Origin: Roseibium polysiphoniae
GTDB taxonomy: Bacteria; Pseudomonadota; Alphaproteobacteria; Rhizobiales; Stappiaceae
NCBI RefSeq assembly: GCF_014842925.1
Contig: NZ_JACYXJ010000006.1
Location: 186,001 to 250,000, forward strand
Reading direction: 5' to 3'
Length of the DNA: 64,000 nucleotides
The notes under the pieces were generated by a model that searched no databases, was not told the DNA's origin, and saw nothing but the letters and a program-made list of their open reading frames with translations. Positions 18,681 to 29,128 of the stretch are shown here, piece by piece (position 1 is the stretch's first letter; every line of letters begins with the position of its first letter). Made by a program: the position numbers and the translations under genes.

Positions 18681-19901
18681 CTAACCGCCGAGAAACAGCC
18701 AGATGATCGCCGCGTTGGACAGGTCGACGAAGAACGCCGAGACCAATGGCAGGATCAGGAAGGCGCGCGTCGCCGCGCCATATTGCTTGGTCACGGCGGT
18801 CATATTGGCGATCGCCGTCGGCGTGGCGCCCAGCGCAAAACCGGCAAAGCCTGCCCCCAGCACAGCGGCCTCATAGTCGCGACCCATGACCGGGAACAGC
18901 ACATAGACAATGAAGAGCGCAGCCCCGACCAATTGGGCTGCCAGAATGATCAGCATCGGTCCGGCAAGGCCGGCAACGGTCCACAGCTGCAGGCTCATCA
19001 GCGACATGGTCAGGAAGATGCCCAGCGCAAGGTCAGAGATGACCGCCAGTGAGCGCGAACGGGCGGGCCACGTCATCTTTTTGAAGACCGCGGGCACTGT
19101 GTTGGACAGCAAGATGCCGCAGAACAGGCAGACGACGAAAAGCGGCAGGTCGAGACCAATCCCCAGCTTGAGGCTTTCCTGAAGGCCGACACCAAACCCG
19201 ATGGCGATGTTGAGCCACAGGAGACTGCGCATCAGGCCGGTGTGGGTCACCGTGGCGGTGGCTTCGTCATCATGTTCGAGGCCGATGACCGGTGTTTCGT
19301 CATGCACCGCCACCGCAGGCTTTGCCCCGCGCTTGTTGATCAGAATGTCGGCAATCGGCCCGCCCAGCAGGGAAGCCGCGATCAGTCCGAGAGTTGCCGT
19401 GGCCGCCCCGATCTCGACCGCACCTGTGACGCCATAGGTTTCGGCAAGGGTCGGACCCCAGGCGATGGCAGTGCCGTGTCCGCCGACGAGAGAGATCGTT
19501 CCGCCAAGAAGGCCAAAACCTACCGGCAGGCCCATCGCAAGGGCTATGCTTGTGCCGATGCCGTTCTGCACGAACATATAGCCCACCGTGAGGACCAGTA
19601 GGATCAACAGTGGTTTGCCGCCCTTGGCGAGATCGGAGAACTTTGCGTTGAGGCCGATGGCCGTGAAGAAATACAGCAGCAGGAAATCGCGGGCCGCGAG
19701 CGAGAAACCGATCTCAGCACCGGTTGCCAGATAGACCACCAGCGCAAGGGACGCGACCAGCAAGCCGCCGGAGACCGGCTCGGGAATGTTGTAGCTGTTG
19801 AGCAGCGGGAACACCGCGTTAAGGCGCACCCCGAGAAAATAGACGATGATCGCGATGTTGAAACTCGCGAACTCGCCGATTGTGAGCAGTCCCTCTGTCA
19901 T
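18681..19901 (-). CDS. gltS: Sodium/glutamate symporter
   Basis: A 406-residue GltS-family carrier that imports glutamate with Na+ across the inner membrane. It shows about ten to eleven membrane segments, the signature SLVGGHGTAIAWGP in the first half and GLLVASLAL near the N terminus; the C-terminal half has FAGFALGATPTAIANM, a repeat-related re-entrant motif. A hydrophilic loop (about 190-220) separates the halves. Length is normal. It lies convergent to the GGDEF-EAL gene and downstream of the DUF2207 gene on the same strand. Confidence 0.93.
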   Translation of the reverse strand: MTEGLLTIGEFASFNIAIIVYFLGVRLNAVFPLLNSYNIPEPVSGGLLVASLALVVYLATGAEIGFSLAARDFLLLYFFTAIGLNAKFSDLAKGGKPLLILLVLTVGYMFVQNGIGTSIALAMGLPVGFGLLGGTISLVGGHGTAIAWGPTLAETYGVTGAVEIGAATATLGLIAASLLGGPIADILINKRGAKPAVAVHDETPVIGLEHDDEATATVTHTGLMRSLLWLNIAIGFGVGLQESLKLGIGLDLPLFVVCLFCGILLSNTVPAVFKKMTWPARSRSLAVISDLALGIFLTMSLMSLQLWTVAGLAGPMLIILAAQLVGAALFIVYVLFPVMGRDYEAAVLGAGFAGFALGATPTAIANMTAVTKQYGAATRAFLILPLVSAFFVDLSNAAIIWLFLGG

Positions 19902-19966
19902 TTGCTTTTACGCCCCCCAACGCGCCGATGGCATCCTTTGTAGCCGCGGTTGTGGAAAGACACCAG

Positions 19967-21928
19967 CTACCAGCCGCCTCCGCCGCCGCCGCCACCGCCA
20001 CCGCCAGAAGAGCCCCCACCGGAGGATCCGGAACTGGAAGATTTCGGAACGGGCAGAGAAGACTGAAACGACCCGGCCATTGCGGTTGCCGTTTGCCCGA
20101 TGCTGCGGGTGATATCGCGGCTGTTGAAGTCACGGCCACTGTACCAGGTCGGGTGATAGTCGCGATTTTCATTCGATTGCGTTGCGGAGGTCAGCCAATG
20201 CTGGAAACTCTCCGCCCAGGGCTCTTCAACCCCGAGGGCAACCGCATAGGGGAGCAATGCCTCAAAATGCACGACACTCATCTCCGGAACGCCGGACATG
20301 TTCAAACGATCCTTTTCAGCAACTGACAGATAGAGCTTCAAACCCTCTATCTCGCTCATCATGGAGCGCCCTTCCGCTGTCGGCGCATCTATGTGGTTCG
20401 CATAGAAGATAAACAGGACGACGATCGCGAGGACAAACAGCGGCAGCAAGGGAATCTCGGAGCCAGCACCGACAATCAGCGCTGTCAGCAGACTGATCAG
20501 ATACAGGCCGCCAACAGCAATCGCGGCAAAGACCGTCCAGAACAAAACGTCCCTGGCAGCCTCGCTTAAAGCAGACTTGAACGGCATCAAGACCAAATGC
20601 GCCAGCCCGAACGAAAGGGCGGTTGAGAAAACCGAGAAAAATCCAAACAGCAGGGACCTTTCCAGTTGTTCCTCGCTCAAATTCCCGAAGACAAACAGAG
20701 ACGCGATGGCCATCACGCTCAGCACAAATGCTGCGAACAGGTACCAACCGTTGGTGATGAAAAAGACACCGCGATTTTCCCCGGCAATTGCCGACCGGAA
20801 TTTTTCGCCGAGCGTCTTGATCGCCTCACCGTTTTTCTTGTCCAGCGCCAAGGTCCCGCCCCGCCCGGAGACGAAGGCCTCAATGGCCGCTTCTCCATTT
20901 GGCAATTTCTTGTCTGAGCCGGACCTGGACGTATCGGCCGACTGCAGCATCATGACATCGTCGTCTTTTGTCAGGGACAGATGCCCCTTCGCGGCCAGGC
21001 TCAGACAAGCCGACGACAGTGCCGTCCATCCTGTGCTGCCAAAACCGCGCTCGACGATATAGCTTGCAAGAGCGGGCGAGACCCCGTCCGGTGCCTTGAA
21101 CCTTGGAAAGACAACACCCTTCTTCCGGTCCCGGCCGACAGCCAGCCAGGTCACCAGATAGTAGAGCATCAGGACCGAAAGCCCGATGCTGCCAACAACC
21201 AGCACGCGCTGATCCTGGAGCCAGGTCAGAAGCTTTTCCTGATCGCTTGGTTCAACTGCAACGCCCTTCGGGAAAGCGACGGCAACCGTCAGCCCTTCGT
21301 AAGCACCAAGAGGCGATGTCGTTGTGATGACGACCTCAGACGTCACCGGATCCAGCTCGGCAACATAAGCGGTCCCCGCGTCGCCGTGTCCGCCGGTATA
21401 ACCGGCCCATTCTTTCGCTTTCGCTGACTGCGGCAGGGAAATCCGGGCAACAGCCTCGTCTATCGGGAAAATCCATTCATTGCCCGTGACGTTCCAATAG
21501 ACCTCGTCATAATCTGAGAAAAACCGAACCTGCCGATCCATCACATAGGTGATGGCATAGGTGTAAGTCCCGGGTTCCAGAAAGACGCTTTCATCACCAA
21601 TATAAATCCGGATGCCATCGCCATTGCGTCTGGTGAAATATCGGGCGTTTTTGCCGTCCTGATGGACAGACAACAGCTCAAAGCCGACATCATGGGTCCA
21701 GCCATCCGCGTCTTTGGCCCTCAAGGGAATGTCGCGAAAGATACCGCGTTTGATTTCATTGCCTTCGGCGCGCACGGAAATGGTTTCGGTCACCCGCAGA
21801 TGACCATCTTCCATGACCTCAATGTCAGACAGGAACTTCAGGATACGCTCGTCCGCTTGCGCACCCGCCATCCAAAAAAATGCGGTGACAGCGAAGAGCA
21901 GCAGTTTCAGGGAACGGCAGCAGGTCAT
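19967..21928 (-). CDS. DUF2207 membrane protein with glycine-rich tail
   Basis: A 653-residue protein with a signal peptide (about 1-25, ending AQA), a periplasmic DUF2207 domain (about 27-220), a membrane segment near 240, a cytoplasmic stretch, three or more membrane helices between about 395 and 510, and a C terminus that ends in a Ser/Gly tract closing with a polyglycine run and Trp. This layout is typical of DUF2207 proteins, which are commonly encoded next to LemA. Molecular function is unknown; an envelope-stress or membrane-assembly role is inferred. Its start lies 11 bases after the lemA stop, so the pair is an operon. Confidence 0.85.
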   Translation of the reverse strand: MTCCRSLKLLLFAVTAFFWMAGAQADERILKFLSDIEVMEDGHLRVTETISVRAEGNEIKRGIFRDIPLRAKDADGWTHDVGFELLSVHQDGKNARYFTRRNGDGIRIYIGDESVFLEPGTYTYAITYVMDRQVRFFSDYDEVYWNVTGNEWIFPIDEAVARISLPQSAKAKEWAGYTGGHGDAGTAYVAELDPVTSEVVITTTSPLGAYEGLTVAVAFPKGVAVEPSDQEKLLTWLQDQRVLVVGSIGLSVLMLYYLVTWLAVGRDRKKGVVFPRFKAPDGVSPALASYIVERGFGSTGWTALSSACLSLAAKGHLSLTKDDDVMMLQSADTSRSGSDKKLPNGEAAIEAFVSGRGGTLALDKKNGEAIKTLGEKFRSAIAGENRGVFFITNGWYLFAAFVLSVMAIASLFVFGNLSEEQLERSLLFGFFSVFSTALSFGLAHLVLMPFKSALSEAARDVLFWTVFAAIAVGGLYLISLLTALIVGAGSEIPLLPLFVLAIVVLFIFYANHIDAPTAEGRSMMSEIEGLKLYLSVAEKDRLNMSGVPEMSVVHFEALLPYAVALGVEEPWAESFQHWLTSATQSNENRDYHPTWYSGRDFNSRDITRSIGQTATAMAGSFQSSLPVPKSSSSGSSGGGSSGGGGGGGGGGGW

Positions 21929-21939
21929 GGAAGCGTTCC

Positions 21940-22497
21940 TTAAAACTGGACTTTGGGCACCGCGCGCTCAGCCGCATCCTCGATCTCGAAATACTCTGCC
22001 TTTTCGAACTTGAACTGATTGGCGATCAGGTTCGACGGAAAGCTCTCGACGGCAACATTCAGACCGCGCACAGCGCCGTTGTAATAGCGCCGGGCCATCT
22101 GGATGGCGTTCTCGATTTCATCGAGTGAACTGTGCAGGTCGGAAAAATTCTGGCTGGCCTTGAGATCCGGATAGGCTTCGGCAACCGCAAACAGCTTGCC
22201 CAGCGCCTGGGACAACATGCCTTCGGCCTTTGCCCGCCCGGCGACATCATCTTTCGGCAGGGCGCTGACCTGCGCCCGCAGGTCGGTGACCCGGTCCAGC
22301 GTCTCCTGCTCGTGAGAGGCGTAGCCCTTCACGGTTTCGATGAGGTTGGGGATCAGGTTTGCCCGGCGCTTCAGCTGAACGTCAATGCCGCTCCAGCCTT
22401 CCTCGACCATCTGCCGCTTCTTCACCAGCGTGTTGTAGAGAAGAATAGCGAAAAGCGAGAGCGCAATCAGAAATGCAAGAATGAACCAACTGACCAT
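21940..22497 (-). CDS. lemA: LemA family protein
   Basis: A 185-residue LemA protein with one N-terminal membrane helix (about 3-22), then a soluble helical bundle with the conserved [17 protein letters not shown] and YPDLKA segments and RYYNGAVR near the end. LemA proteins face the periplasm or cytoplasmic membrane surface and have no settled biochemical function. It is followed directly by the DUF2207 gene. Confidence 0.93.
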   Translation of the reverse strand: MVSWFILAFLIALSLFAILLYNTLVKKRQMVEEGWSGIDVQLKRRANLIPNLIETVKGYASHEQETLDRVTDLRAQVSALPKDDVAGRAKAEGMLSQALGKLFAVAEAYPDLKASQNFSDLHSSLDEIENAIQMARRYYNGAVRGLNVAVESFPSNLIANQFKFEKAEYFEIEDAAERAVPKVQF

Positions 22498-22670
22498 GAA
22501 AACCTCCGAAACGATTGTTCCGGAAGCTATCGGGAGATTGGCCGCTTGTCACCGGCTGGACAGCCGGCAGGGCTGCAAAACTGGCGAACTGTAATGCAGA
22601 TTACACTTTGGACGTTCCGGCGGTGGTTCTGGCGGGCAGCGTCAGATGACAACGCCGCCCGGATACCGGC

Positions 22671-23636
22671 TTACTCTGCTGCCTCGAGCTGATAGCCGAC
22701 GCCGCCAGCTTCCGTTTCCAGGAAGGCGGCCCCGCAGGCCTTGGCAAGGTCGCGCACCCGCAGGATGTAGCTCTGGCGCTCGGTGACCGAAATCACGCCG
22801 CGCGCATCCAGCAGGTTGAACGCATGGGATGCCTTGATGCACTGGTCATAGGCCGGGAGCACCACCTGGTGCACACTGGCGCCGGCGTCTTCGCGGGCCT
22901 TGGCGCCTGCATCCAGGATGGCGCGGCATTCGGCTTCCGCATCCTTGAAATGCTGGAACAGGATGTCCGTGTCCGCATGTTCGAAATTGTAGCGCGAATA
23001 TTCCTGTTCGGCCTGCAGGAAGACGTCGCCATAGGTGACCTTTTCGTCGCCTTCCATGCCGTTGTAGTTCAGGTCATAGACGTTATCGACGCCCTGAACA
23101 TACATGGCGATGCGTTCAAGGCCGTAGGTCAGCTCGCCGGACACAGGTGAGCATTCGAAACCGGCGACCTGCTGGAAGTAGGTGAACTGAGACACTTCCA
23201 TGCCGTCGCACCAGCATTCCCAGCCAAGACCCCAGGCGCCCAGCGTCGGGCTCTCCCAGTCATCTTCGACGAAGCGAATGTCGTGCAGCGCTGAATCGAG
23301 CCCAATGGCCTTCAGAGAGTCCAGATAGAGCTGCTGCAGGTTTTCCGGCGACGGCTTCAAGATCACCTGGAACTGGTAATAATGCTGCAGACGGTTCGGG
23401 TTCTCGCCATAGCGGCCGTCGGTCGGGCGGCGGGACGGCTGCACGTAAGCGGCCTTCCACGGACGCGGCCCGAGCGAGCGCAGCGTCGTTGCCGGATGGA
23501 ACGTGCCCGCGCCGACTTCCATGTCATAGGGCTGCAACACCACACACCCCTGATCCGCCCAGTAGCGCTGGAGGGTCAGGATCAGGCCCTGAAAGGAGTT
23601 TTCGGGACGCATATGCGCCGGGACATCGCTCGACAT
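22671..23636 (-). CDS. glyQ: Glycyl-tRNA synthetase alpha subunit
   Basis: The 321-residue catalytic alpha subunit of the alpha2beta2 glycyl-tRNA synthetase, a class II enzyme charging tRNA-Gly. The blocks [36 protein letters not shown] and the [18 protein letters not shown]-like stretch (here [18 protein letters not shown]) are characteristic. The frame runs upstream to 23867, but ATG 23636 gives the usual length and N terminus. glyS lies about 6 kb downstream on the same strand, separated by lemA, DUF2207, gltS and the opposite-strand GGDEF-EAL gene, so the two subunits are not in one simple operon. Confidence 0.96.
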   Translation of the reverse strand: MSSDVPAHMRPENSFQGLILTLQRYWADQGCVVLQPYDMEVGAGTFHPATTLRSLGPRPWKAAYVQPSRRPTDGRYGENPNRLQHYYQFQVILKPSPENLQQLYLDSLKAIGLDSALHDIRFVEDDWESPTLGAWGLGWECWCDGMEVSQFTYFQQVAGFECSPVSGELTYGLERIAMYVQGVDNVYDLNYNGMEGDEKVTYGDVFLQAEQEYSRYNFEHADTDILFQHFKDAEAECRAILDAGAKAREDAGASVHQVVLPAYDQCIKASHAFNLLDARGVISVTERQSYILRVRDLAKACGAAFLETEAGGVGYQLEAAE

Positions 23637-23957
23637 GGCTTTTCGTTTCCGTCGGATCTCGTTGATTTTCGGGCAGCGAAGATCACGCCGCTCCATTGTT
23701 GGCGACAGGTGCCATGCAAGGGGCAGAAGGTCAAGACAAAGAGCCCGGACTGTCGCTTCCTGACAGAAGAGAGATCCAGTGAAGGCGTGTGCCTGGCATT
23801 TTGGCCGCAAAACAGGCTGAGAACTTGACACCGATCGAAACAAGTTCTGTCTCACAAGCTTCGACATTCGCTGCCATTACCAGTCCCTACTTAAGCCTAT
23901 GAAACTATGTCATATTCCTCTAACGTCCCGCGCGAGCGAAATATGGGAAGCGAATTT

Positions 23958-24839
23958 ATGGGCGACGTGCATAAAGACATCATTCCACGCGATATACACT
24001 TTGGCATCTCAAAGGCCGCGCAGCGGCACTGGTTCGACAACGACTTGCAGAAAACCGCGATCATTGATTGCTTTTCGGTCGCGCTGCCCGAGGGTGAGCG
24101 GTTCTTCATTCGCTCCCTGACCCACTATGCCAGCAAGCTTTCCGACAAGGAGCTGACCGCTGAGATTAAGGGTTATTCAGTGCAGGAAGCGTTCCATACG
24201 CGCGAACATCTGGACTACAATAACTCGCTTAAAGCGCTTGGTTATGATGTCGACAAGATGGAGGCCAACCTTTGTGCCACGTTAAAGACCATCAAGAGCC
24301 CGATGATCCGGCTCGCAGTCACCTGCGCCATTGAGCATTTTACAGCTGTTTTCTCCTTTGCGGTCCTTCGTCATCCGGAGGTTTTTGAAGGCGCAGACAT
24401 CCGCTATCGCAGGCTTTGGACCTGGCACGCACTTGAAGAGCTTGAGCATATGGCCGTCGCCATCGACGTCTTCAAAGATGCTTCCCGGGATATGCCCGCC
24501 TGGAAACGCTATTTCCTGCGCACCGGCGCAATCAACGGCGTGGCTGTTACATTCCTGATCAACTACCTGCGCAACGTCGGCCTCTATGCACGGGCCGATG
24601 GCGAAAAGACCGGCATTCGATTTTGGACACGGTTCTGGTGGCTGCTGATCGTCAAACCTGGCTTTGCGCGCTTCAGCTTGCTCGCCTTCCTGAAGTACTA
24701 CCTTCCAGGCTACGACCCTGCGAAAGAGCGGGATGAAAAGCTGATCGACAAATGGCGTGAGTGGGTCGACAGGGAAACGTCTGACCTCATTGCCAAGCCC
24801 AAGACGGCACCTGCACCTGAACTGGCACCGGCAAACTGA
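23958..24839 (+). CDS. Predicted metal-dependent hydrolase (PF10118, COG3687)
   Basis: About 293 residues from ATG 23958, which has GGGAAG upstream; ATG 23907 and 23943 in the same frame are also possible. The all-helical protein has the metal-ligand pattern of the PF10118 family: EAFHTREHLDYN, CAIEHFTA and WHALEELEHM, spaced as in ferritin-like di-iron proteins. Biochemical role is not established. The methyltransferase gene starts 34 bases downstream, so the two are likely cotranscribed and may act on the same lipid or hydrophobic substrate; that is inference. Confidence 0.8.
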   Translation: MGDVHKDIIPRDIHFGISKAAQRHWFDNDLQKTAIIDCFSVALPEGERFFIRSLTHYASKLSDKELTAEIKGYSVQEAFHTREHLDYNNSLKALGYDVDKMEANLCATLKTIKSPMIRLAVTCAIEHFTAVFSFAVLRHPEVFEGADIRYRRLWTWHALEELEHMAVAIDVFKDASRDMPAWKRYFLRTGAINGVAVTFLINYLRNVGLYARADGEKTGIRFWTRFWWLLIVKPGFARFSLLAFLKYYLPGYDPAKERDEKLIDKWREWVDRETSDLIAKPKTAPAPELAPAN

Positions 24840-24873
24840 AATTGCCGAGACCTTTCCAGAGGAAGAGATTTTC

Positions 24874-25701
24874 ATGACAAGTCGTGTGTTCGACATGGTG
24901 CTGGAAGCAGCCGACAGAGGCATTTTTCCAAAGGCCCGAAAGTGGGGCTGGCAACGGCTCTATAACCTCATGTCCCGCTTTTGGACTGACGGCGACTGGC
25001 GTTTCATGAACTACGGCTATCTGCCGCCGGCAGACAAGGCCGCATTCCCACTTGATGAAATCGACGAGCCGGAGCGCGCCTTCATCGGTCTCTATTTCCA
25101 GGCAGTCGACGGCGTCGACCTCGCTGGCAAGCGGGTGCTGGAGGTCGGCTGCGGCCGCGGAGGTGGAACCGCCTATGTTGCAAAGTATCACGGTGCGGCC
25201 AAGGCCGTCGGAGTGGACTATTCACCGGTGACTGTGAAACGTGCGCAGGCGCTCAATGGCGAAACGGACGTCTTGTCCTATGCCTTTGGCGATGCCGAGA
25301 AGCTGCCCTTCGAAGATGGTTCTTTCGATGTCGTCGTGAACATTGAATCCTCTCACTGCTATTCAGACATGGACGCATTTTTGCGCGAGGTTGCCCGTGT
25401 CCTCACACCCGGCGGCAGCTTTACCTGGGCGGACATGCGCGGCAAGGCGATGATGCCCGGCACCGACACCTCTTTCGAGGCGGTCAAGGCCCTTGAAAAA
25501 CAGCGAGAGACAGTGCTCTCACCCGGCGTGGTCGCCGCTCTTGATCAGATGAATGAACGCAAAGTCGCTCGGATCGCCAAGATCCCGCTTGCTGGTCGTT
25601 TTTTCAAGGAATTCGCAGGTACCAAGGGCTCAGCGCTTTATAAATGGCTGAAAAACGGCGAGGTGATCTATCTGGCGCGCGTCTATCGGAAGGCGGGCTA
25701 G
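24874..25701 (+). CDS. SAM-dependent class I methyltransferase
   Basis: A 275-residue methyltransferase of the Methyltransf_11 type. SAM motif I is VLEVGCGRGGG (about residue 88), the acidic residue after strand 2 is in VGVDYSP, and SFDVVVNIESSHCY gives motif IV. The N-terminal 80 residues are helical and resemble phthiotriol- or polyketide-type O-methyltransferases; the substrate is unknown. ATG 24874 has AGAGGAAG upstream; the frame opens earlier inside the hydrolase gene. A composite repeat follows about 80 bases downstream. Confidence 0.87.
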   Translation: MTSRVFDMVLEAADRGIFPKARKWGWQRLYNLMSRFWTDGDWRFMNYGYLPPADKAAFPLDEIDEPERAFIGLYFQAVDGVDLAGKRVLEVGCGRGGGTAYVAKYHGAAKAVGVDYSPVTVKRAQALNGETDVLSYAFGDAEKLPFEDGSFDVVVNIESSHCYSDMDAFLREVARVLTPGGSFTWADMRGKAMMPGTDTSFEAVKALEKQRETVLSPGVVAALDQMNERKVARIAKIPLAGRFFKEFAGTKGSALYKWLKNGEVIYLARVYRKAG

Positions 25702-26138
25702 GCAAGGCATTCGCCAACGCCGCACCCGCGATTGCTGGTCCCGGTTCTCCAAAGAGCGTCATCTCAAGTGAATTGGAGATGGATCCTCGGGACGCGCCCG
25801 AGGATGACGCGACCAAGTGTGACAAGGTCTTGCGGACCGCTTCATGCTTTCCGAGACAAGCGCAGCGACGAGCCGGGATCCAGTATGCCGGGACTTCACG
25901 CCCCATTCCGCGCCGCCTGCGGCTACTGGATCCCTGCCTGCGCAGGGAAGGCACGATTTGCGCAGCCAGGGACATCGCTGATCTGCCTAAAGCTCTCGCC
26001 GATCGGTTGGACCATCAGCCCCCAATGGATGATCATTTCAGGGAAGCTGTCTTAGCCATTGCCCCGCGCGTCATCTTCCCGTAAAACCCGCGCAAAGATT
26101 TCCCATTTCTGAATCAAATGCCGGAGAAGCGGAGCCCC
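25702..26138. other. Non-coding region with composite repeat before ettA
   Basis: This 437-base gap between the methyltransferase gene and ettA contains a composite intergenic repeat (25,781-25,950). Reading frames here are short and in all frames lack family signatures. The ettA promoter must lie in the last part (about 25,960-26,110). Confidence 0.6.
25781..25950. repeat. Composite palindromic intergenic repeat, copy A
   Basis: Three blocks occur in order: a palindrome with arms ATCCTCGGG / CCCGAGGAT; a middle block with AAGCGCAGCGA and CCGGGATCC; and a palindrome TCCCTGC-CTGC-GCAGGGA followed by AGGCA. The same blocks recur in the same order and spacing at 33,561-33,732. The pattern fits the dispersed REP-like elements common in alphaproteobacterial intergenic DNA. 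Confidence 0.72.
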
Positions 26139-27791
26139 ATGGCGCGCCAGTTCATCTATCACATGCACGGACTGTCGAAGTCCTACACCGGGGGCAAGAA
26201 GGTCCTCGACAACGTCAATCTGTCGTTCTACCCGGACGCGAAGATCGGTATCCTGGGCCCCAACGGCGCCGGTAAGTCGACCCTGCTGAAGATCATGGCC
26301 GGGCTCGACAAGGACTTCACCGGTGAAGCCTGGGCCGCAGAAGGCGCGCGCGTCGGCTATCTGCCGCAGGAGCCGCAGCTGGATCCGACCAAGAACGTGC
26401 GCGAGAACTGCATGGAGGGCGTCGCCCACAAGCAGGCCATCGTCGATCGCTACAACGAACTGATGATGAACTACTCGGACGAGACCGCCGACGAAGGCGC
26501 AAAACTCCAGGACATCATCGACGCGGAAGACCTGTGGAACCTCGACAGCAAGGTCGAGATGGCGATGGAAGCCCTGCGTTGTCCGCCGGAAGACGCTTCG
26601 GTCGAAAACCTGTCGGGCGGTGAAAAGCGCCGCGTGGCCCTGTGCCAGCTGCTGCTGTCCGAACCCGATCTGCTGCTTCTCGATGAGCCGACCAACCACC
26701 TGGACGCGGAAACCGTCCACTGGCTGGAACGGCACCTGCGCGAGTTCAAGGGCTCCGTGCTGATCATCACCCACGATCGCTACTTCCTTGACAATGTCAC
26801 CGGCTGGATCCTCGAGCTCGACCGCGGTTCGGGCATTCCGTATGAAGGCAACTACTCTGCCTACCTGGAGAAGAAGTCCAAGCGCATGGCCCAGGAAGGC
26901 CGCGAAGACATGGCCCGCAACCGGGCGATTGCCCGCGAGCGCGAATGGATGGGCATGTCGCCGAAAGGCCGCCAGACCAAGTCCAAGGCCCGTATCAAGG
27001 CGTTTGACGATCTGCTGTCAGCTCAGGAAGAGCGGATGCCGTCCATCGAGCAGATCCTGATCCCGGTCGGCGAGCGTCTTGGCGCCAACGTCATCGAGGT
27101 CAAGAATGTTTCCAAGGGCTTCGAAGACCGCCTTCTGATCGATGACCTGTCGTTCAAGCTGCCGCGCGGCGGCATTGTCGGCGTCATCGGCCCGAACGGT
27201 GCTGGTAAGTCGACCCTGTTCAAGATGCTGACCGGTCAGGAAAAGCCGGACAACGGTGAGATCATCGTCGGCGACACGGTGCATCTGGGCTACGTCGACC
27301 AGTCCCGCGACAAGCTGGATCCGGACAAGACCGTGTGGGAAGAAATCTCCGACGGCGGCGAGGTCATCTACCTCGACGACAAGGAAATCAACTCCCGCGC
27401 CTATTGCTCGTCCTTCAACTTCAAGGGCCCGGCCCAGCAGGCCAAGGTGGGCGACCTCTCAGGCGGTCAGCGCAACCGGGTGCATCTGGCGAAGGTCCTC
27501 AAGCAGGGCTCCAACGTTCTCCTCCTCGATGAGCCGACCAACGATCTCGACACCGAGACGCTGGCAGCGCTTGAAGACGCGCTGGAAAACTACGCCGGCT
27601 GCGCCGTGGTCATCTCGCATGACCGCATGTTCCTTGACCGCCTGGCCACGCACATGCTCGCCTTTGAAGGCGACAGCCATGTGGAATGGTTCGAAGGCAA
27701 CTTCGAAGACTACGAGAAGGACAAGGTCCGCCGCCTCGGCGCCCACGCCGCCGACCCGCGCCGCATCAAGTACAAGCCGCTTACTCGCTAA
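26139..27791 (+). CDS. ettA: Energy-dependent translational throttle protein EttA (ABC-F)
   Basis: A 550-residue ABC-F protein with two nucleotide-binding domains. Walker A GPNGAGKST appears twice (about residues 38 and 353), signatures are LSGGEKRR and LSGGQRNR, and Walker B segments are LLLDEPTNHLD and LLLDEPTNDLD. It has no membrane segments. An arm insertion in domain 1 and the linker rich in Arg/Lys (KGRQTKSKARI) match EttA, which binds the ribosomal E site and tunes the first elongation step to the ATP/ADP ratio. ATG 26139 gives the family N terminus MARQFIY; the frame opens at 26118. A strong terminator follows. Confidence 0.95.
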   Translation: MARQFIYHMHGLSKSYTGGKKVLDNVNLSFYPDAKIGILGPNGAGKSTLLKIMAGLDKDFTGEAWAAEGARVGYLPQEPQLDPTKNVRENCMEGVAHKQAIVDRYNELMMNYSDETADEGAKLQDIIDAEDLWNLDSKVEMAMEALRCPPEDASVENLSGGEKRRVALCQLLLSEPDLLLLDEPTNHLDAETVHWLERHLREFKGSVLIITHDRYFLDNVTGWILELDRGSGIPYEGNYSAYLEKKSKRMAQEGREDMARNRAIAREREWMGMSPKGRQTKSKARIKAFDDLLSAQEERMPSIEQILIPVGERLGANVIEVKNVSKGFEDRLLIDDLSFKLPRGGIVGVIGPNGAGKSTLFKMLTGQEKPDNGEIIVGDTVHLGYVDQSRDKLDPDKTVWEEISDGGEVIYLDDKEINSRAYCSSFNFKGPAQQAKVGDLSGGQRNRVHLAKVLKQGSNVLLLDEPTNDLDTETLAALEDALENYAGCAVVISHDRMFLDRLATHMLAFEGDSHVEWFEGNFEDYEKDKVRRLGAHAADPRRIKYKPLTR

Positions 27792-27807
27792 AATGACGCG
27801 GTAAGAA

Positions 27808-27856
27808 CGATCTCAAACGGCGGTCCATCGGGCCGCCGTTTTTGTTTGGGCAGGGG
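27808..27856 (+). terminator. Rho-independent terminator of ettA (direct repeat copy 1)
   Basis: AAACGGCGGTCC and GGGCCGCCGTTT form a 12-pair stem (one T-G pair) with an ATC loop, followed by TTGTTT. The 49-base segment including flanks recurs almost exactly at 30,171-30,218 with one substitution and one T missing. It closes the ettA transcript. Confidence 0.85.
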
Positions 27857-28039
27857 CGCGCAGATTTGCGTTCACCATTTTTGTGGGTTCCGCCCAAATT
27901 TCACCATAGTTACTCAACGGGAAGTGGTTTTTTATCCCCTTGGCGGCTAAGATCAGGTCTTAGTCACTCGTTTATTCGGCGCTCACTCGTTTGCGAGCCG
28001 CCTAAAACCTTTTTCAAGACGCCAAATTGGCTGGGGAAA

Positions 28040-29128
28040 ATGTTGCTTGATATTATGAAATCCGGAAACCGCATTGCCCACATCATCAAGACCGTTTCAG
28101 TCACGTTCTGGCTCTGTCTCCTTGGCCTCACGGCTCAGGCCCAGGAGCAGGAACCGCTAGCTGCCTTCGAGAACTTTGTTGTCAGCGGCGACCTGAAGTC
28201 CGCGCACTTTTACCTCGAGAACCAGCTTCTGAAACCAGAACTGATCGAAACATCCCGCTTGTTTGTCGAAGCAGTCATCCAGAGCAATATGAAGGGCACC
28301 AGATCAAACGCCCCCTTCTCGGTGAGCCGCCTACCCTCCGTCGAACTGCTCTACAACTATCTCGGAGCCATCCGGCCAATTGATCTGAACGGGGTGCAGC
28401 GCTGTAACTATTATTCCGGGCGCCTGCGCAATGATCACGTCTGCAGCCTGGCGACCTTCCTGTTTTCCATCGGCGCAACACCGCAGATGTTCGAATTCTT
28501 TCAAAGTCGCGGGATGACGACGACTTCCTTTTCCAAAGACACTCTGCCGCCCGTCGTGGTTTTTGTCAGTGACTTGGGTGTTGCTTACGGCATGAACGAG
28601 CTGACTTGGTTTTCCCAAAATGGATTGCCCCTCGGCCCCGAGACATACAGCCGTGTTCAGCTTACCGCCTGGGACGGTTTGGTCAGCAAGCACCGGTTCA
28701 CACGTCTGCCTGACGACAAACCGGAGACGAGCGAGTTCAACTTCATTGACCTGCTGACTCTCTCCATCGCCAACACCGGCTATCATGGCCGAGAGTTGAA
28801 CAACCATCGTGATTTTCTATGCCGCTACATCACCCATGTGGCTGCGCAATTGCCGCCTACCTTCGATCACTTTTCCTACCTGCTCAAGAACGTCAAGGAG
28901 TTCCGGGGCAGCATGATCGGCAAGTCTAGCCACCCGCAACAGTGGGGCATCGTGGACAGGGCGGTCTTCCCGCATTCCTGCCGCGTGCTGATTGAAGCAA
29001 TGGGACGCAGCAGCCTGCAACTCGATACAATGATCTCAGAATTTTCCGCCGTGTCTGACCTGAAGACAGCCCAATGGCTTGTCTCACTCAAGCAGAGCAA
29101 AGGGGGCTCCAATGCTCAAAGCAACTAG
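28040..29128 (+). CDS. Secreted protein of unknown function
   Basis: A 362-residue protein that I do not recognise. It starts at ATG 28040 (GGGG 4 bases upstream) or ATG 28055, and has a signal peptide (hydrophobic VSVTFWLCLLGL, probable cleavage after AQA about residue 35). The mature part looks mainly helical, with no clear repeats or catalytic motif and several aromatic-rich stretches; a few cysteines (RCNYYSG, DHVCSL, FLCRYI, HSCRVL) could form disulfides. Composition is less GC-rich than the neighbours. Its end overlaps the start of the peptidoglycan-binding gene by 17 bases, so the two are coupled and probably act together in the envelope. Confidence 0.72.
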   Translation: MLLDIMKSGNRIAHIIKTVSVTFWLCLLGLTAQAQEQEPLAAFENFVVSGDLKSAHFYLENQLLKPELIETSRLFVEAVIQSNMKGTRSNAPFSVSRLPSVELLYNYLGAIRPIDLNGVQRCNYYSGRLRNDHVCSLATFLFSIGATPQMFEFFQSRGMTTTSFSKDTLPPVVVFVSDLGVAYGMNELTWFSQNGLPLGPETYSRVQLTAWDGLVSKHRFTRLPDDKPETSEFNFIDLLTLSIANTGYHGRELNNHRDFLCRYITHVAAQLPPTFDHFSYLLKNVKEFRGSMIGKSSHPQQWGIVDRAVFPHSCRVLIEAMGRSSLQLDTMISEFSAVSDLKTAQWLVSLKQSKGGSNAQSN

